A stretch of DNA of 64,000 bases from Cheilinus undulatus (taxonomy: Eukaryota; Chordata; Actinopteri; Labriformes; Labridae), in NCBI RefSeq assembly GCF_018320785.1, contig NC_054886.1, positions 10,933,030-10,997,029 of the forward strand. The letters are read 5' to 3'. The position numbers and the translations under genes were made by a program. A model generated the notes under the pieces. The model was given only the letters and a program-made list of their open reading frames with translations. It was not told where the DNA came from and did no database searches. Shown piece after piece: positions 44,400 to 55,616 of this stretch (position 1 is its first letter; each line of letters opens with the position of its first letter).

Positions 44400-46795
44400 C
44401 TCTGACTAAGTCTTTGCCTCATTGGGTTTGATAATGTTAGCAAGCCAACAGCTGGTTTCTAATTATCCACTTGCTTAAGAAGCTGGTAAAATCCAAATAG
44501 CAGTGGTCCTGGGAGAGGACCCTGGGGAACACCCCAGATCTGAAATTTGTTTAAAAACCATGAAGTTTAACATGCCCGCACATAGCACAGCACACCTAGC
44601 ATGAGCTTGGTGTCAGATTTTGGGTTTAAATTCTGCCTAAAATATAACTATGGTGAAAAATTTAAAAATTATCTACAAACTGGAGGATAACAGAACTTAC
44701 AAGGTCTGCTCTGGCTGCTTTGGTGAGGTCAATAAATGGCCTTAAACAGCAGATAGTTGATTAATTTACATGTTTAAGAGGAAAAAAAGAACTATGTCAA
44801 CAGAGAAGATCTGATCGTGTCCAGCTGTCTTTTCTTGATCCCTTGAGGTCGGCAGGTTTAGATGGAGACGGAGCAGTCGGTCATGAACAGTGAAACAGCT
44901 CTGTCTAATCTCTAATGGTGTTGAGCAGGCTGTGTGCTGCTGATCCAGACCTATTATCTAATTGCTACTGCAGCAACACTGACGGGGCATAACACATCAA
45001 TCCCCCCTCCCTCCTGCCTCCCCCCATATCTGCTGTGTAATTAGTTTTCTTTCGTCCATCTTTCACTGCTTACTAAGACACTGTGCACACTATATGAACT
45101 CTGAGCACATCATAGGGCTGTTATCCTTCATCTTTTAGCATCATTGTCTCATATATTTTTCATTTTACTCATTCAGAATATGACACAAACATTTAGAGAC
45201 ATTTTCTGTTAGGTTGACTCCAATATGTGAAATGATGGGTTAAATGAAGACTTTGAATGACCTTTTACAAGCAAGTAAAAAAAGCAAAGAGGAAATTCAT
45301 TGATAATATTCACATAATAATTATTCACAAAAAAACCTATGACCCTAGAATAATGCATGTTTGCATGGAAACAATTCTCTGAAAACTGAATAATCTTTAA
45401 TATTTCTTTTCCAAAAAGTCAGATTTCAACATTCTGGTAAAGCCTAAACTACAAAGAGAGTAAATTCTTAGAGAAAATGTAGACAAATAGAACTCAGGAG
45501 GCCTCCATTGTTATCGTAGTCCACCTACTTACATGTCACTTTTGACTGGAATGGTAATGACATGTGCAAAAACTCAAAAGGTGCAAAAAGATAGCACCCT
45601 GGAACCCTTTTAAATAACTTTTGGTTTTCAGTCACACAAAACACTGTTAAAGTTTAAATAAACTGCCAAAACACAACAAAAAGGTAGCTGTTTTGGCTGA
45701 AATGTTCAAATATGGCCTAAGCGTTTAAAGTATGACCCATAAAAACATGATGTTCTGAGTCTCTGTTTAAGTGAGAAACAATGACATATTTTTGTTCAAA
45801 AAGCAAATAAATAGTAATTTTTCTTCTTCTGAATAGTTTTAAAAATGTGCAACTTAAAAGTATTATTAAAATGAAATTCTTACTCATACTGTCTGGAATC
45901 ACAAAAAAGAAACCCAGTCACGGGCACTGTCTGTATTCTTTCTTTCTTTTAATCCCAGGAATATTATTTTTAATCATGGTGTTATTCTATCATAACACAT
46001 TAAATGATTTATTTTAATGAATTCTAATGGAATACAGTCAACTAGGCTATTTAACCTATATCATTTTTTATTATAATAATTGGTTAAGTAAGGTTTTATT
46101 GAAACTGGCCAGAATATTTCATTTAATACAGTTGTGTTTCATGTTATTTTTAGTTGTTTCTTTTGATCCTCTTCATGTTTTATGTCTTTTTATACTTTGA
46201 ATACAATAAAAGTTTGTTTTTGACTCTAAGTACTTGCTATGTATGCTTTTGAGTGGTTCTCTAAATTTCCCTCGCCTTAGTTAATCTTCAGAGCTAACTA
46301 TACACAACAGTGTATCAGTACTCACACATATCATTAGTGATTACCTGTGAACACCTGAGGAGGTTTTATGTCTTTCCTGTTAAAACCAAGGTGAGTTTAA
46401 ACCCATGAGTTGGCTATTCTGTTTTAACCTCAGTTTAAGGAGAGAAAGAACGAATACGGGTCAGATACTGTTCCTTAAAACCAACCGAGGCTATAATAAA
46501 TTATCTATGATAATTAATGAACTTCTTCGACTGTTTAATAAATGTTTTATGGCGCTATAAAAGGTCGCTAATGCTAACGGCTAATCGCTAAGAGCTAGTA
46601 AACACTAAGCTAACTGCTGAGCTAGCTGCTAGCTCTATTTAGTTGACCAAGGATAGCAATAGACTACAAATCAATGATCTTTAAATAACAGTTCATTATT
46701 ACTGAGACTATCAAATGAGAGCCCATTTCTGCCTCTTAAAAAGACAAAAATATCAAAGTTAAGTAATTATTTAAAAAATACATAATTAAATAAAT
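44400..46795. other. Mostly unique non-coding stretch
   Basis: A GGTCCTGGGAGAGGACCCTGGGGAACACC phrase at about 44506-44535 resembles a dispersed fish repeat also hinted at near 54650. Otherwise I see no supported gene, promoter or array. Confidence 0.35.
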
Positions 46796-46799
46796 ACAT

Positions 46800-48235
46800 T
46801 TATGAGATGGTCCTAATTATGTGATAAAAAAGTCAAATTTATACAATCATATCCCGACATTAATCTCAGAATTTTGAGTCTTTTTGTTATAATTCTGACT
46901 CTTTATCTCATAATTGTGATTAATCTTATGTAATGACTTTTAATCTGATAGATATGATCTTTTTTTTAATCTCATAACATTGGCTTTTTTCTTAGTAAAG
47001 ACTTTTTATCTCTGAATTTTAACTTATACCTATACTTTTTTAAACAATGTCAAATATCTATCTAATGTTTATGGAAGTTTGACTTTTTATCTCATAAATT
47101 CGACTTTAGTGTCCTAATTTTGATTAGTAATCTCATACGTTGATTTTTTTCCTTGGAACTTTTAATCTCATTATTTCAACTTTTTATCTCGTAACTATAC
47201 TTTTACTTTGTAACCATAATGTGGCATATCTATCTCTTAATTTCAATGTTTATCTGATTATAACAACTGTTTTATATCTCACAACACCTTTTGATCACAC
47301 TGTGGAGTATCTGTCTCATGATTTTGACTTTTATGTCATAATTGTGACTTTTTTTATTTTTATTATTTAAACTTAATGTCGTATAACTTCTCCTTTTTAA
47401 TCTCATAATCTTTATGTCAAAATGTCAACATTCTGTCTCATAGTTATACCTTTTAACCATACTGTGGACCATTTATTTCATAATTTTGACATTCATCGAA
47501 TAATTTGAATTTGGCTATATATTTCATAGTAAAAAAATCTATCTTGTATTTTTTTATAATTTGGATTTTTTTAAATCTAATAATTTTGACTTTTTTACTC
47601 GTTATTTTGATGCCCTATCACATAATTTTGACTTTTGATCTTATAATTCTAACATTCAGTCCGATAATTATACTTTGTTAATCAAACTGTGGACTATGTA
47701 TCTTACAATAGTGGCATTTATCTCATAATTTTGACTTTTGATCAAATTTTTTCAACTGTTTCTAATAACTTAGATTTTCTAAAATCATATAATTAATGCT
47801 TTCGGTCACATAGCCTAATTAATATATTTCATCACACAGCTATGACACTTTAGTCTTAGTGTGTCAACTTTTATATTGTTATTCCAACTTTTTTCATAAT
47901 TTTCATAATTTCATAATTTTCATTTCTTTCTTAGAATTTTATTTATTGCCATAATTTTGAGTTTTTAGCTCAAATTCTGGACTTTCTATTTCATGATTTC
48001 CACTTTTTAATCCTAATATTTTGAATTTTTAATAATGTTATTATGACTTTTTATCTCCTAATTTCCAAATTCTGTCTTATAAGTATACTTTTAATTATAA
48101 TGTGGACTAACTCATAATTTTGAATTTTTATTTTACATTTTTTACTTTAATGTTATAATTTCAACTTTTTATCATTATAAGTTTGACTTTCTATGTTGTG
48201 AGTTCATTTTTTAATCTCTTTAAATAATTTTTAAT
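46800..48235. repeat. Degenerate tandem repeat, TCTCATAATTTTGACTTTT theme
   Basis: About 1.4 kb of diverged units of roughly 20-25 bp alternating TCTCATAATT and TTGACTTTT. It resembles the arrays at 6390-7320 and 40985-41105 with CATAATT in place of CAGAATT. Confidence 0.8.
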
Positions 48236-48344
48236 CATGACATTTTCAGCATAGATTATAGCATACCTATTGTCCCACTGATTGAGTACTGAAGGTGCTT
48301 CATTAGGTATGTTTAACCACCTACAGGCCTCAGACTTCCAGACT

Positions 48345-49085
48345 CATTAATTACCTCTGCCACAGAGGTTATGTGATCAAGTGGGTTTGTTAGTTTGTTA
48401 GTTAGTTTGTAAGTTAATTTGTTAGCAACATAACTCAAAAATTGTGAACAGATTTTGATGAAATTTTCAGGAATTGTCAGAAATGGTGTAAGGAAGAACT
48501 GATTAGATTTTGGGACTGATCCGGATCACCGTCTGGATTCAGGAATTTTTTAAAGGATTTTTTACTATTGGGAGATAGGGCTAATGGCGGAGGTCTGCGC
48601 TGTTACCACTTTACACCAGGAGATGGCGGACATGAGTAACTTCAATCCCAGCAGCATTTTGAGTGTGGTACTATTCAAAGTTTTGGGGTTTATAGAGTTT
48701 GAAAGACGCACGCCCGGTCGAGGAGACGAGTCGAAGCGTAACAGAGAGAAAGACAGCGAACTGTTTTGAGAATACTCACAAAGCTGGGAGGAATTGAGGA
48801 ATATTCAACCTCTGCCATGACTTCCAGTCATCCAGTGAGACCATGGGGGAGACTGTCAGTGCGTCTGTAGGCACCAGCAGGCAACGCTTCCACCATGACA
48901 GTCCACCCTTAGCAAAGCTGATACTTTGCCTCACCATGTTTCCATCCCCCTGGGAGGGAGCATTTGGCGAATGCTGTGGTGGGGGGTACATGGGGACGGA
49001 TCCCGGGATTTTTTAAAGGATTCTTCACTATTGGGAGATGGGGCTAATGGCGGAGGTCTGTGCTCTCTGAGTGCTTTTCTAGTTA
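48345..49085 (+). repeat. Common fish repeat, interrupted by a segment between direct repeats
   Basis: The first part (CCTCTGCCACAGAGGTTATG, GATTTTGATGAAATTTTCAG, GGACTGATCCGGATCACCG) is a dispersed repeat I recognise from teleosts. Its end phrase TTAAAGGATTTTTTACTATT to GGCGGAGGTCTGCGCT (48548-48602) is repeated at 49011-49064, so about 400 bp of other sequence sits between two similar copies. Confidence 0.65.
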
Positions 49086-49089
49086 AGTA

Positions 49090-50240
49090 TAAAAACTAAA
49101 CCAGAATAATCCCTGATAAAACTTCAAACATCCCTAAAATCTTCTGTTTATTTATAATTTACTGCTATATTCCTCAAAATATGATAAACTGACTCTCACA
49201 GCTTTATGTAAGAACCCTGTTTGCATCACAGTGGCACCAGTGAGGGCATGGGGATGCCCCCTGTTTCCAGTTCTGTTTAGTTTTGTGTCTTTTGTGTGCG
49301 TTTGTCCTCAGGCTTGTATATTTTCATGCGCCGAGCCTCTGATGCTGAGTCCTTGTGTCAACATGCTCTGCCTGTTAAATCCAATCTGATTCAGATTCTC
49401 TCTGTTTCAAGTTTATTTTTATACATATAATAATAACCATTAGAAATATAAAGCAGCAGATATTAAAGGTTTTTAAAGGGTCTAAATATATCAGCTTCAC
49501 ATTCCTGTCTCTTAGTCACAGACATTTTTAGCTCCCATTCAGAACACCAGAGACATTCTGTTTTTATTCTCCTCCATTCAAAGGTTCTCTTTATTGTCCG
49601 TCTGCAGCCATGTGGACAGGCAGCTCTCTGAGTGCAGCTATACTGCACAGTCACACACTAACATATGCTAACAGCACGCTAACAGCATGCTTCTGCAAGG
49701 CTGGACCAATAAGATGAAAGTGGAGACCTTTGCACACTGGGCTCTGTTTTTCCACTCACAATTTCCAGACATATGTTAATCATGTGTGCACCCTGGCTCT
49801 GTAACTTTTGTCAGTTATTGTATCATTTATTGTATCACCTTGATTTTCTACCTTGTTTTTATACACCTGTCCACTTCCTTTAAGGCCAGATCAGACTACA
49901 GAGTTTTGCATGATTTTGACCTGATTGCATCGTTGCTGCCAACCTGAATCTGAACTTTTTAAAGCAAAATATGCTGTAGTTCATTGCCAATATAATATGG
50001 TTGCCATCATCATTGTTTGGCACATTGTTTCTCAACATTAATATGAATATATTAGGCTACTTCCTTTCCACATTCGGGGGGGGGGGTTGCATTTTCTGAT
50101 AACCTTGCAAAGCAGCTGGATTGTCCAGATTCCATGCCTGTCATCAGGCAGATCAATCTCACAAAGCAACCCCAAGCTGTAAATTATGCATCAAATGTAT
50201 TCATTCTCTGGTGTTATTTATTTTCTTGCTGTGTATTATA
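49090..50240. other. Non-coding stretch with no recognised feature
   Basis: Only simple sequence such as a G run near 50076-50087 was noted. Confidence 0.35.
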
Positions 50241-50244
50241 AATG

Positions 50245-50346
50245 TACTGTCCATGTTGTTTGCATGTGTTGATGAGGTGGCAAATGAGTTTCCCCACTGG
50301 GGATCAATAAAGGTTTCTAATCTAATCTAATCTAATCTAATCTAAT
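50245..50346 (+). mobile_element. LINE 3' end with (TCTAA)n tail
   Basis: GTTTCCCCACTGGGGATCAATAAAGG followed by repeated TCTAA is the usual 3' terminus of a CR1/L2-type LINE in fish. No reverse transcriptase is attached here. Confidence 0.6.
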
Positions 50347-50814
50347 TTAAAGCTCTAATCTGAAATGAATGTGTCGTATCTGACCTGACCAATCAGCATC
50401 ATTTAAGGAGAATGAGGTGGTAGCTACAGGTGGGGTTAAGTTGAACTGGAAACTGATAGCAATGGCTGCCACCAGTGTAGCGATTAGCTCAGATGTACAG
50501 TAGCTTTAGTAGAGCAGTAGTTTTATCAGTACTGCACCACATTTCTGTATTACAAAGACTAAAGAACTGCACTGAAAGCTTCTCTTGACAGTGATGATGT
50601 CTTTGCACATCTCTCTACTGGCCTCGGCATGAGTTTCATCCACCAACAAGCTCCAATACGCATAATCTACGTTAGGGGCTGCATAGACTCGTCGACTAGT
50701 CGACCAGTTTACTTCCTCATCACTCAGCAGTTTACTTACTGCTGAGTGATGACTCTTTTTGCTTAAAGTCAAGTAGTCATTTATCACAAGATTAGGCAAT
50801 TACAGTGTCTAATG

Positions 50815-51020
50815 TGTAGCTCTTTTAATTGATTTATCTAAGGTTTTTGACACTATAGACCACAGTTTACTAATAAATGTGCTTCATCACATTGGCATGT
50901 CATACCTAGCAGCATCATGGTTTGCCAACTGTTTGACTGACAGTGTGTTCAGATGGCTGGATCCACCTCTTCTTTTCTGGAGGTCCTAAAGGCTTGCCAC
51001 TAGATTCAGTCTGAGGACCT
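50815..51020 (+). mobile_element. LINE reverse-transcriptase fragment
   Basis: The plus strand reads LIDLSKVFDTIDHSLL, then LHHIGMSYLAASWFANCLTD, the typical central motif (A box region) of a non-LTR reverse transcriptase. It stops where the Tc1 element begins and is not resumed on the other side. Confidence 0.8.
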
Positions 51021-51021
51021 A

Positions 51022-51997
51022 CACTATATTGCCAAAAGTATTTGCTTATCTGCCTTGACTTACAAATGAACTTAAGTGACATCTCATTCTTAATCCATAG
51101 GGTTTATATGATGTTGGTCTGCCATTTGCAGCTATAACAGCTTCAACTCTTCTGGGAAGGCTTTCCACAAGGTTTAGGAGTGTGTTTATGGGAATTTTTG
51201 ACCATTCTTCCAGAAGAGCATTTGTGAGGTCACACACTGATGTTGGACGAGAAGGCCTGGCTCTCAGTCTCCGCTCTAATTCATTCCAAAGGTGTTCTTT
51301 CGGGTTGAGGTCAGGACTCTGTGCTGGCCAGTCAAGTTCATCCATACTCATGTTGGAACAGGAAGGGGCCATCCCCAAACTGTTCCCAAAAAGTTGGGAG
51401 CATGGAATTGTCCAAAATCTCTTGGTATGCTGAAGCATTCAGAGTTCTGTGCTTTACACCTCTGCATCCGACACTTTGCATTGCACTTGGTGATGTATGG
51501 CTTGGATGCAGCTGCTTGGCCATGGAAACCCATTCCATGAAGCTCTCTATGCACTGTTCTTGAGCTAATCTGAAGGCCACATGAAGTTTGGACGTCTGTA
51601 GCAATTGACTCTGCAGAAAGTTGGTGACCTCTGCGCACTATGTACCTCAGCATCCGCTGACCCTGCTCCGTCATTTTACAAGGACTACCACTTTGTGGCT
51701 GAGTTGCTTTCATTCCCAATCACTTCCGCTTTGTTATAATACCACTGACCGTTGACTGTGAAATATTTAGGAGAGAGGAAATATCATGACTGGACTTGTT
51801 GCACTGGTGGCATCCTATCACAGTACCACACTGGAATCCACTGAGCTCCTGAGAGCGACCCATTCTTTCACAAATGTCTGTAGAAACAGTCTGCATGCCT
51901 CAGTGCTTGATTTTATACACCTGTGGCCATGGAAGTGATTGGAACACCTGATTTCAATTAATTGGCTGGTTGAGTGAATACTTTTGGCAATATAGTG
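51022..51997 (-). mobile_element. Tc1-like element, CACTATATTGCCAAAAGTA family (copy C)
   Basis: Inverted ends lie between TA dinucleotides (51020-51021 and 51998-51999). The minus strand gives transposase pieces in several frames, with [19 protein letters not shown] at the C-terminal side. Compared with copy B it lacks about 218 bp spanning the first catalytic Asp (joined as QRCKAQNSECFS). It shares with copy B a deletion around the second Asp, leaving FQHEYG. Length 976 bp. Confidence 0.93.
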
Positions 51998-52249
51998 TAT
52001 TTTATTCTAGTATAATATATACCATATCAATCTTTTGTTGTTTGTACTCGTACCAAAAAATGTTTGTTAGCTGCCTGTTCTTAGAGGAATATGGATTATG
52101 ATTTTCAAAATATATAATTTTTTTGTTATTTTAAACAACACTCTTCTCCTAGAATCATTCATGATTTCATCAATGAGTAGTCGGAGTTGAGTCAACTTTT
52201 ATTACATGAAAGTCAACTTTAAACATTCTCAAGTCGTTGCAACCCCTAA

Positions 52250-53795
52250 TCAACGCCATTGTTTTACTGTCAAGCTCAGGTTACTACTGGAACTGAGCAT
52301 GTCTACTATCTCATTTTGTCCGGTTAATTTGATCGGCCTGTCGTGAATGTGACAAAAAGTTTGTCCAATCAACTTCCAAGAATTTTTGGAAAAGTCTTGG
52401 AGATACGAAACAGTGTTAGGTCAGTGCCATGATATATGGCCTATAAATTTGACATAGTACTAATTGTTACTAGAATTTATTCAACAAAGAGCTGGAATAA
52501 GAAGATATTTATTAAATTCCTGTGAGATTTTTAAAATCTGGTTGGGCAATGCTCTTGAATGGTGCTGACGTTTCAGCCTCCTTACAAAGGGTTTAAAAAA
52601 TGCCTATCGCCTGAATGTAAAGGCCAGAACCTTAAATGCTCTTGTAGTATGACAGAAAATGATGTGTCCTGATCACCTAAGATGCCCCATGACCACAATT
52701 TTGACAATACTGGCACGTCAGCCAGTTTCTTGCATCTTCTGTCTTGGTTGACACCCTGACCTGACATCATTGACTTCAGGATTCATGATATTATGAGCAT
52801 GATATTGGTACCCAAAGACATGAAAATTTCTGCCAAAATAATCAAAAGAAGGAATCACAAATGTACCAAAATAGACATAAAATAGCTTATACACCCCTGT
52901 AAAGGTTTATATATGCATGGCTAAGTATTGTATAATCTATCATTATGTAAGTAGTTCCATAAATGTTGAGTTCAAAGTATGCTGAAGATGGATCTAATTA
53001 TATTTTCAAGTCAATTTCATATGTTATTGAAACTAGAGCTGTTAAATGAGTGAACGTCTGTTTTATTCCTAGACATTTCTCACCACAGTGATGAGACGCT
53101 GCATCAGAGTAATCCCACAGCGCCCCTCAGTGGCTGCTTATGTAAGTACTTTATTTTTACTTTGAATTAAACCTCCCTTCCCCTTTTCAGACTGTCCTAA
53201 ATTAACCAACCCACCTACCTACCTATCACTCTGTCCTTCTGTCAGAAAAGCCTAAGAATTCAGTTCCAAATGTTGTTTATCTATCAAGTAGGTTTTTCAT
53301 ATTACCAGTCTTTTGGCCCAAATCTTGCTCCTCTAATGCCAGTCATTTTTAACATTCCAAAAAGAAAAAACACAACAACAACAAAAAAAACAACAAATAA
53401 ATCTAAGAGCATTTAAATTCAGAAAAAAATTTATTAACATAAAGTGCATCAAACATATTAAAGCATTGAACATTGTTAACAGTTAAAAATTACATCATAA
53501 ATAATCCATTGTTCTGTATTTATCACCTTATTCTGTTATTTCATTTATTTAACCTTTCACCAAGTAGTCCATGAGATTTGATTGATTCGATTGATTCAAA
53601 TATCATGATTAGGATAATTAAGTTTTCTGGCTGTTTCCTACATTAACCATGTCTATCATTCATGTTCAGGATTCCTTTTGATCCTGTTTAAGTGGGTGTT
53701 ATAATAGAGACCAAAGTTTCTGTCCTCGAAGATACAGAAATTTTGTGAAAATGGGACTTTTACTTTGTAATAATAATGCACCAGTATCTGAAACA
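52250..53795. other. Non-coding stretch with no recognised feature
   Basis: AT-rich; no supported exon or element. Confidence 0.35.
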
Positions 53796-53799
53796 GGAC

Positions 53800-54060
53800 C
53801 TGAGCAGGAGATAGGATTGCAGAAAATGCTAGGATACCAAATGGCTCATTATTAGGCCCACTGTTGTTCATAGTTTACATACTGAATATTTCAAATCTGC
53901 TATTTATCACTATGCTGATTAGTCTGCCTTTTACAGATCTGCCCAGATCTGTTCCTCTTTAGCATTGCATTATTTGTATGTAAAAGGGCACACTGAGATT
54001 ATTGAAAAACTGTATTCTTTGCTTATTCTCTTTTAAATCTTGAAGGATGGAAATAAGAAC
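53800..54060 (+). mobile_element. LINE reverse-transcriptase relic
   Basis: GIPNGSLLGPLLFIVYILNI near 53830-53890 is a decayed version of the GVPQGS-LGPLLF-IYINNI motif, followed by an FITMLI phrase where FHLYADD would be. Stops and changes show it is long dead. Confidence 0.65.
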
Positions 54061-54249
54061 CTTTGCTCTCTGGAATTTGTTCAATATCTGTTTTCAAATA
54101 ACTAAATTGAGAAAGAAGGCTTTTTAGCTGCATGGACAAGCCTCAGAAAGTATTTAATTCTCTGTTGAAATCATCAGGATATCTAAATGTTAATGTTAAT
54201 ATCTGATCATCTTAATACTTATTATTTATATACATTTAAATAATACATC

Positions 54250-54830
54250 TTATTTTTAAAGAGCCTTTCAGGTACTCAAAAACACAAGTACATTTGTTAA
54301 AAATATTTGTTAAAGTAAACAACAACATAGCAACAGCATGAAAACAGTACAATCCCACTTAACATCTTATGTAAAACAGTCATTTGACTCTGGATAGGTC
54401 ACTGCAGTCTTGAATATATGTAGGGAGAAAGTTCCAGAGGAGGGGGGAGCTGTAGAGAAGGAACTGTCCCCCAAGGTTTGTTGTTTGGTTCTGCCTGGCT
54501 CAGTTTTGGGTAAGGAGCAGGATTTGTTTCTGTGGCAATGGAATTGGTTGGAGAAGTAGAGCTGGATGTCCATGGCGTAGCAGTGAAAGCAGCCCATGGT
54601 GATGGATGATATTGAAGGGAATTAAGTAAATATAATTAAAAAAAAACGAGGACCTTGGGGAACAGCTTTAGTCAGAGAAGCTACGCAGGAAGTGCAGTGA
54701 TGAATGAATTGTTGTTTGTCAGTGAGGTAATATTGGGGTTAGGAAAAGGCAATATCAGTGAGGTTGGTTGTGTCAAAAGCAGCAGTCAGGTAAAGAAAGA
54801 TAAGTTTGCATGATATTGTTGCTCTGAATT
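54250..54830. repeat. Unclassified interspersed repeat fragment
   Basis: The phrases GGAGAAAGTTCCAGAGGAGG, GGAACTGTCCCCCAAGG and CCTTGGGGAACAGC resemble a dispersed repeat seen widely in fish genomes. I cannot name its class. Confidence 0.4.
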
Positions 54831-55290
54831 GCTGACAGGTCTCTTTGAAGAAGCAATATTTCATTTCAGTGGGTCACACCCAGTCAACACAAGACAAAGT
54901 ATAAATAAATAAATAAAGATAATCCAAAAGAGATTATTAGTCGCACCCTGTATGTGCACACTTTGGTTTTGCAGTTAAGCTGCCCAGGTTCAAGTCTGAC
55001 CTGCAGCTCCTTTCCTGCATGCCATTCCCCCATCTCTCTCCTGATTTCCCTCTCTATCCTCTGTCCTCAGCTCAGAGGAGCATTTTAAACTATAATAATG
55101 TCAGAGTTTCTTTTGTGACAGCATTGAGTTTAGCCAGTATTGGAGTTCGGTTTTCCTCTTCTCTTGGCTGCTTGTGCAGGAGGCTAAAAACCTTTGTTGC
55201 CACACTAACAGTTTATTTTCTAAGACCTAGTTTTTATTGCACTGCTCAGTCGTCCAAGGATGGCCTGATCTGAGGCCTTTTGATCCTCAT

Positions 55291-55616
55291 CTACAAGGAA
55301 GACAGAAACATAAACATGATGTTAACAAATGACTGAAAATAGACAGATATTAGGAATAAAGGAAGTTCCTGAGACAGTGATCGTATGGTGTGGTTGTAAA
55401 TGCTGACCGGCTGGTTGGCTGAGTATCCAGCCATATTAGGCGGGGTTATGTGTCCATGAGCTGATTGTGATGGCGAGGATGTTCTGGCTGATTGTCTGAA
55501 GTTATTCTGTGGAGCTGGATGGGTTGGCTGGTGGGCAGGTGAAGGTTGTCTGTTAACATCTGGTTCTTCTCTGTAGCCGGTTGCTTCATCCCGAGCATAG
55601 GGGTTTCTGTAGACCT
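55291..55616 (-). CDS. Mucin exon i (cytoplasmic tail and stop)
   Basis: Encodes [20 protein letters not shown], then a Pro/Ser/Gln-rich stretch with [17 protein letters not shown], up to a TAG at 55293-55291. The last 35 residues are hydrophobic and unlike a mucin tail. A good acceptor (tgtcttccttgtag) overlaps this stop codon, so the true tail may splice before it and end in an exon to the left. Confidence 0.7.

Larger units (their letters stand above)
50672..52249. mobile_element. hAT-like ends enclosing a LINE fragment and a Tc1 copy
   Basis: Left TTAGGGGCTGCATAGACTCG and right, reversed, TTAGGGGTTGCAACGACTTG are imperfect inverted ends, with GTCGACTAGTCGAC just inside the left one. Within lie a LINE reverse-transcriptase fragment (about 50815-51020) and a Tc1 element (51022-51997). 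No target duplication is visible, so the pairing of the ends is provisional. Confidence 0.45.
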
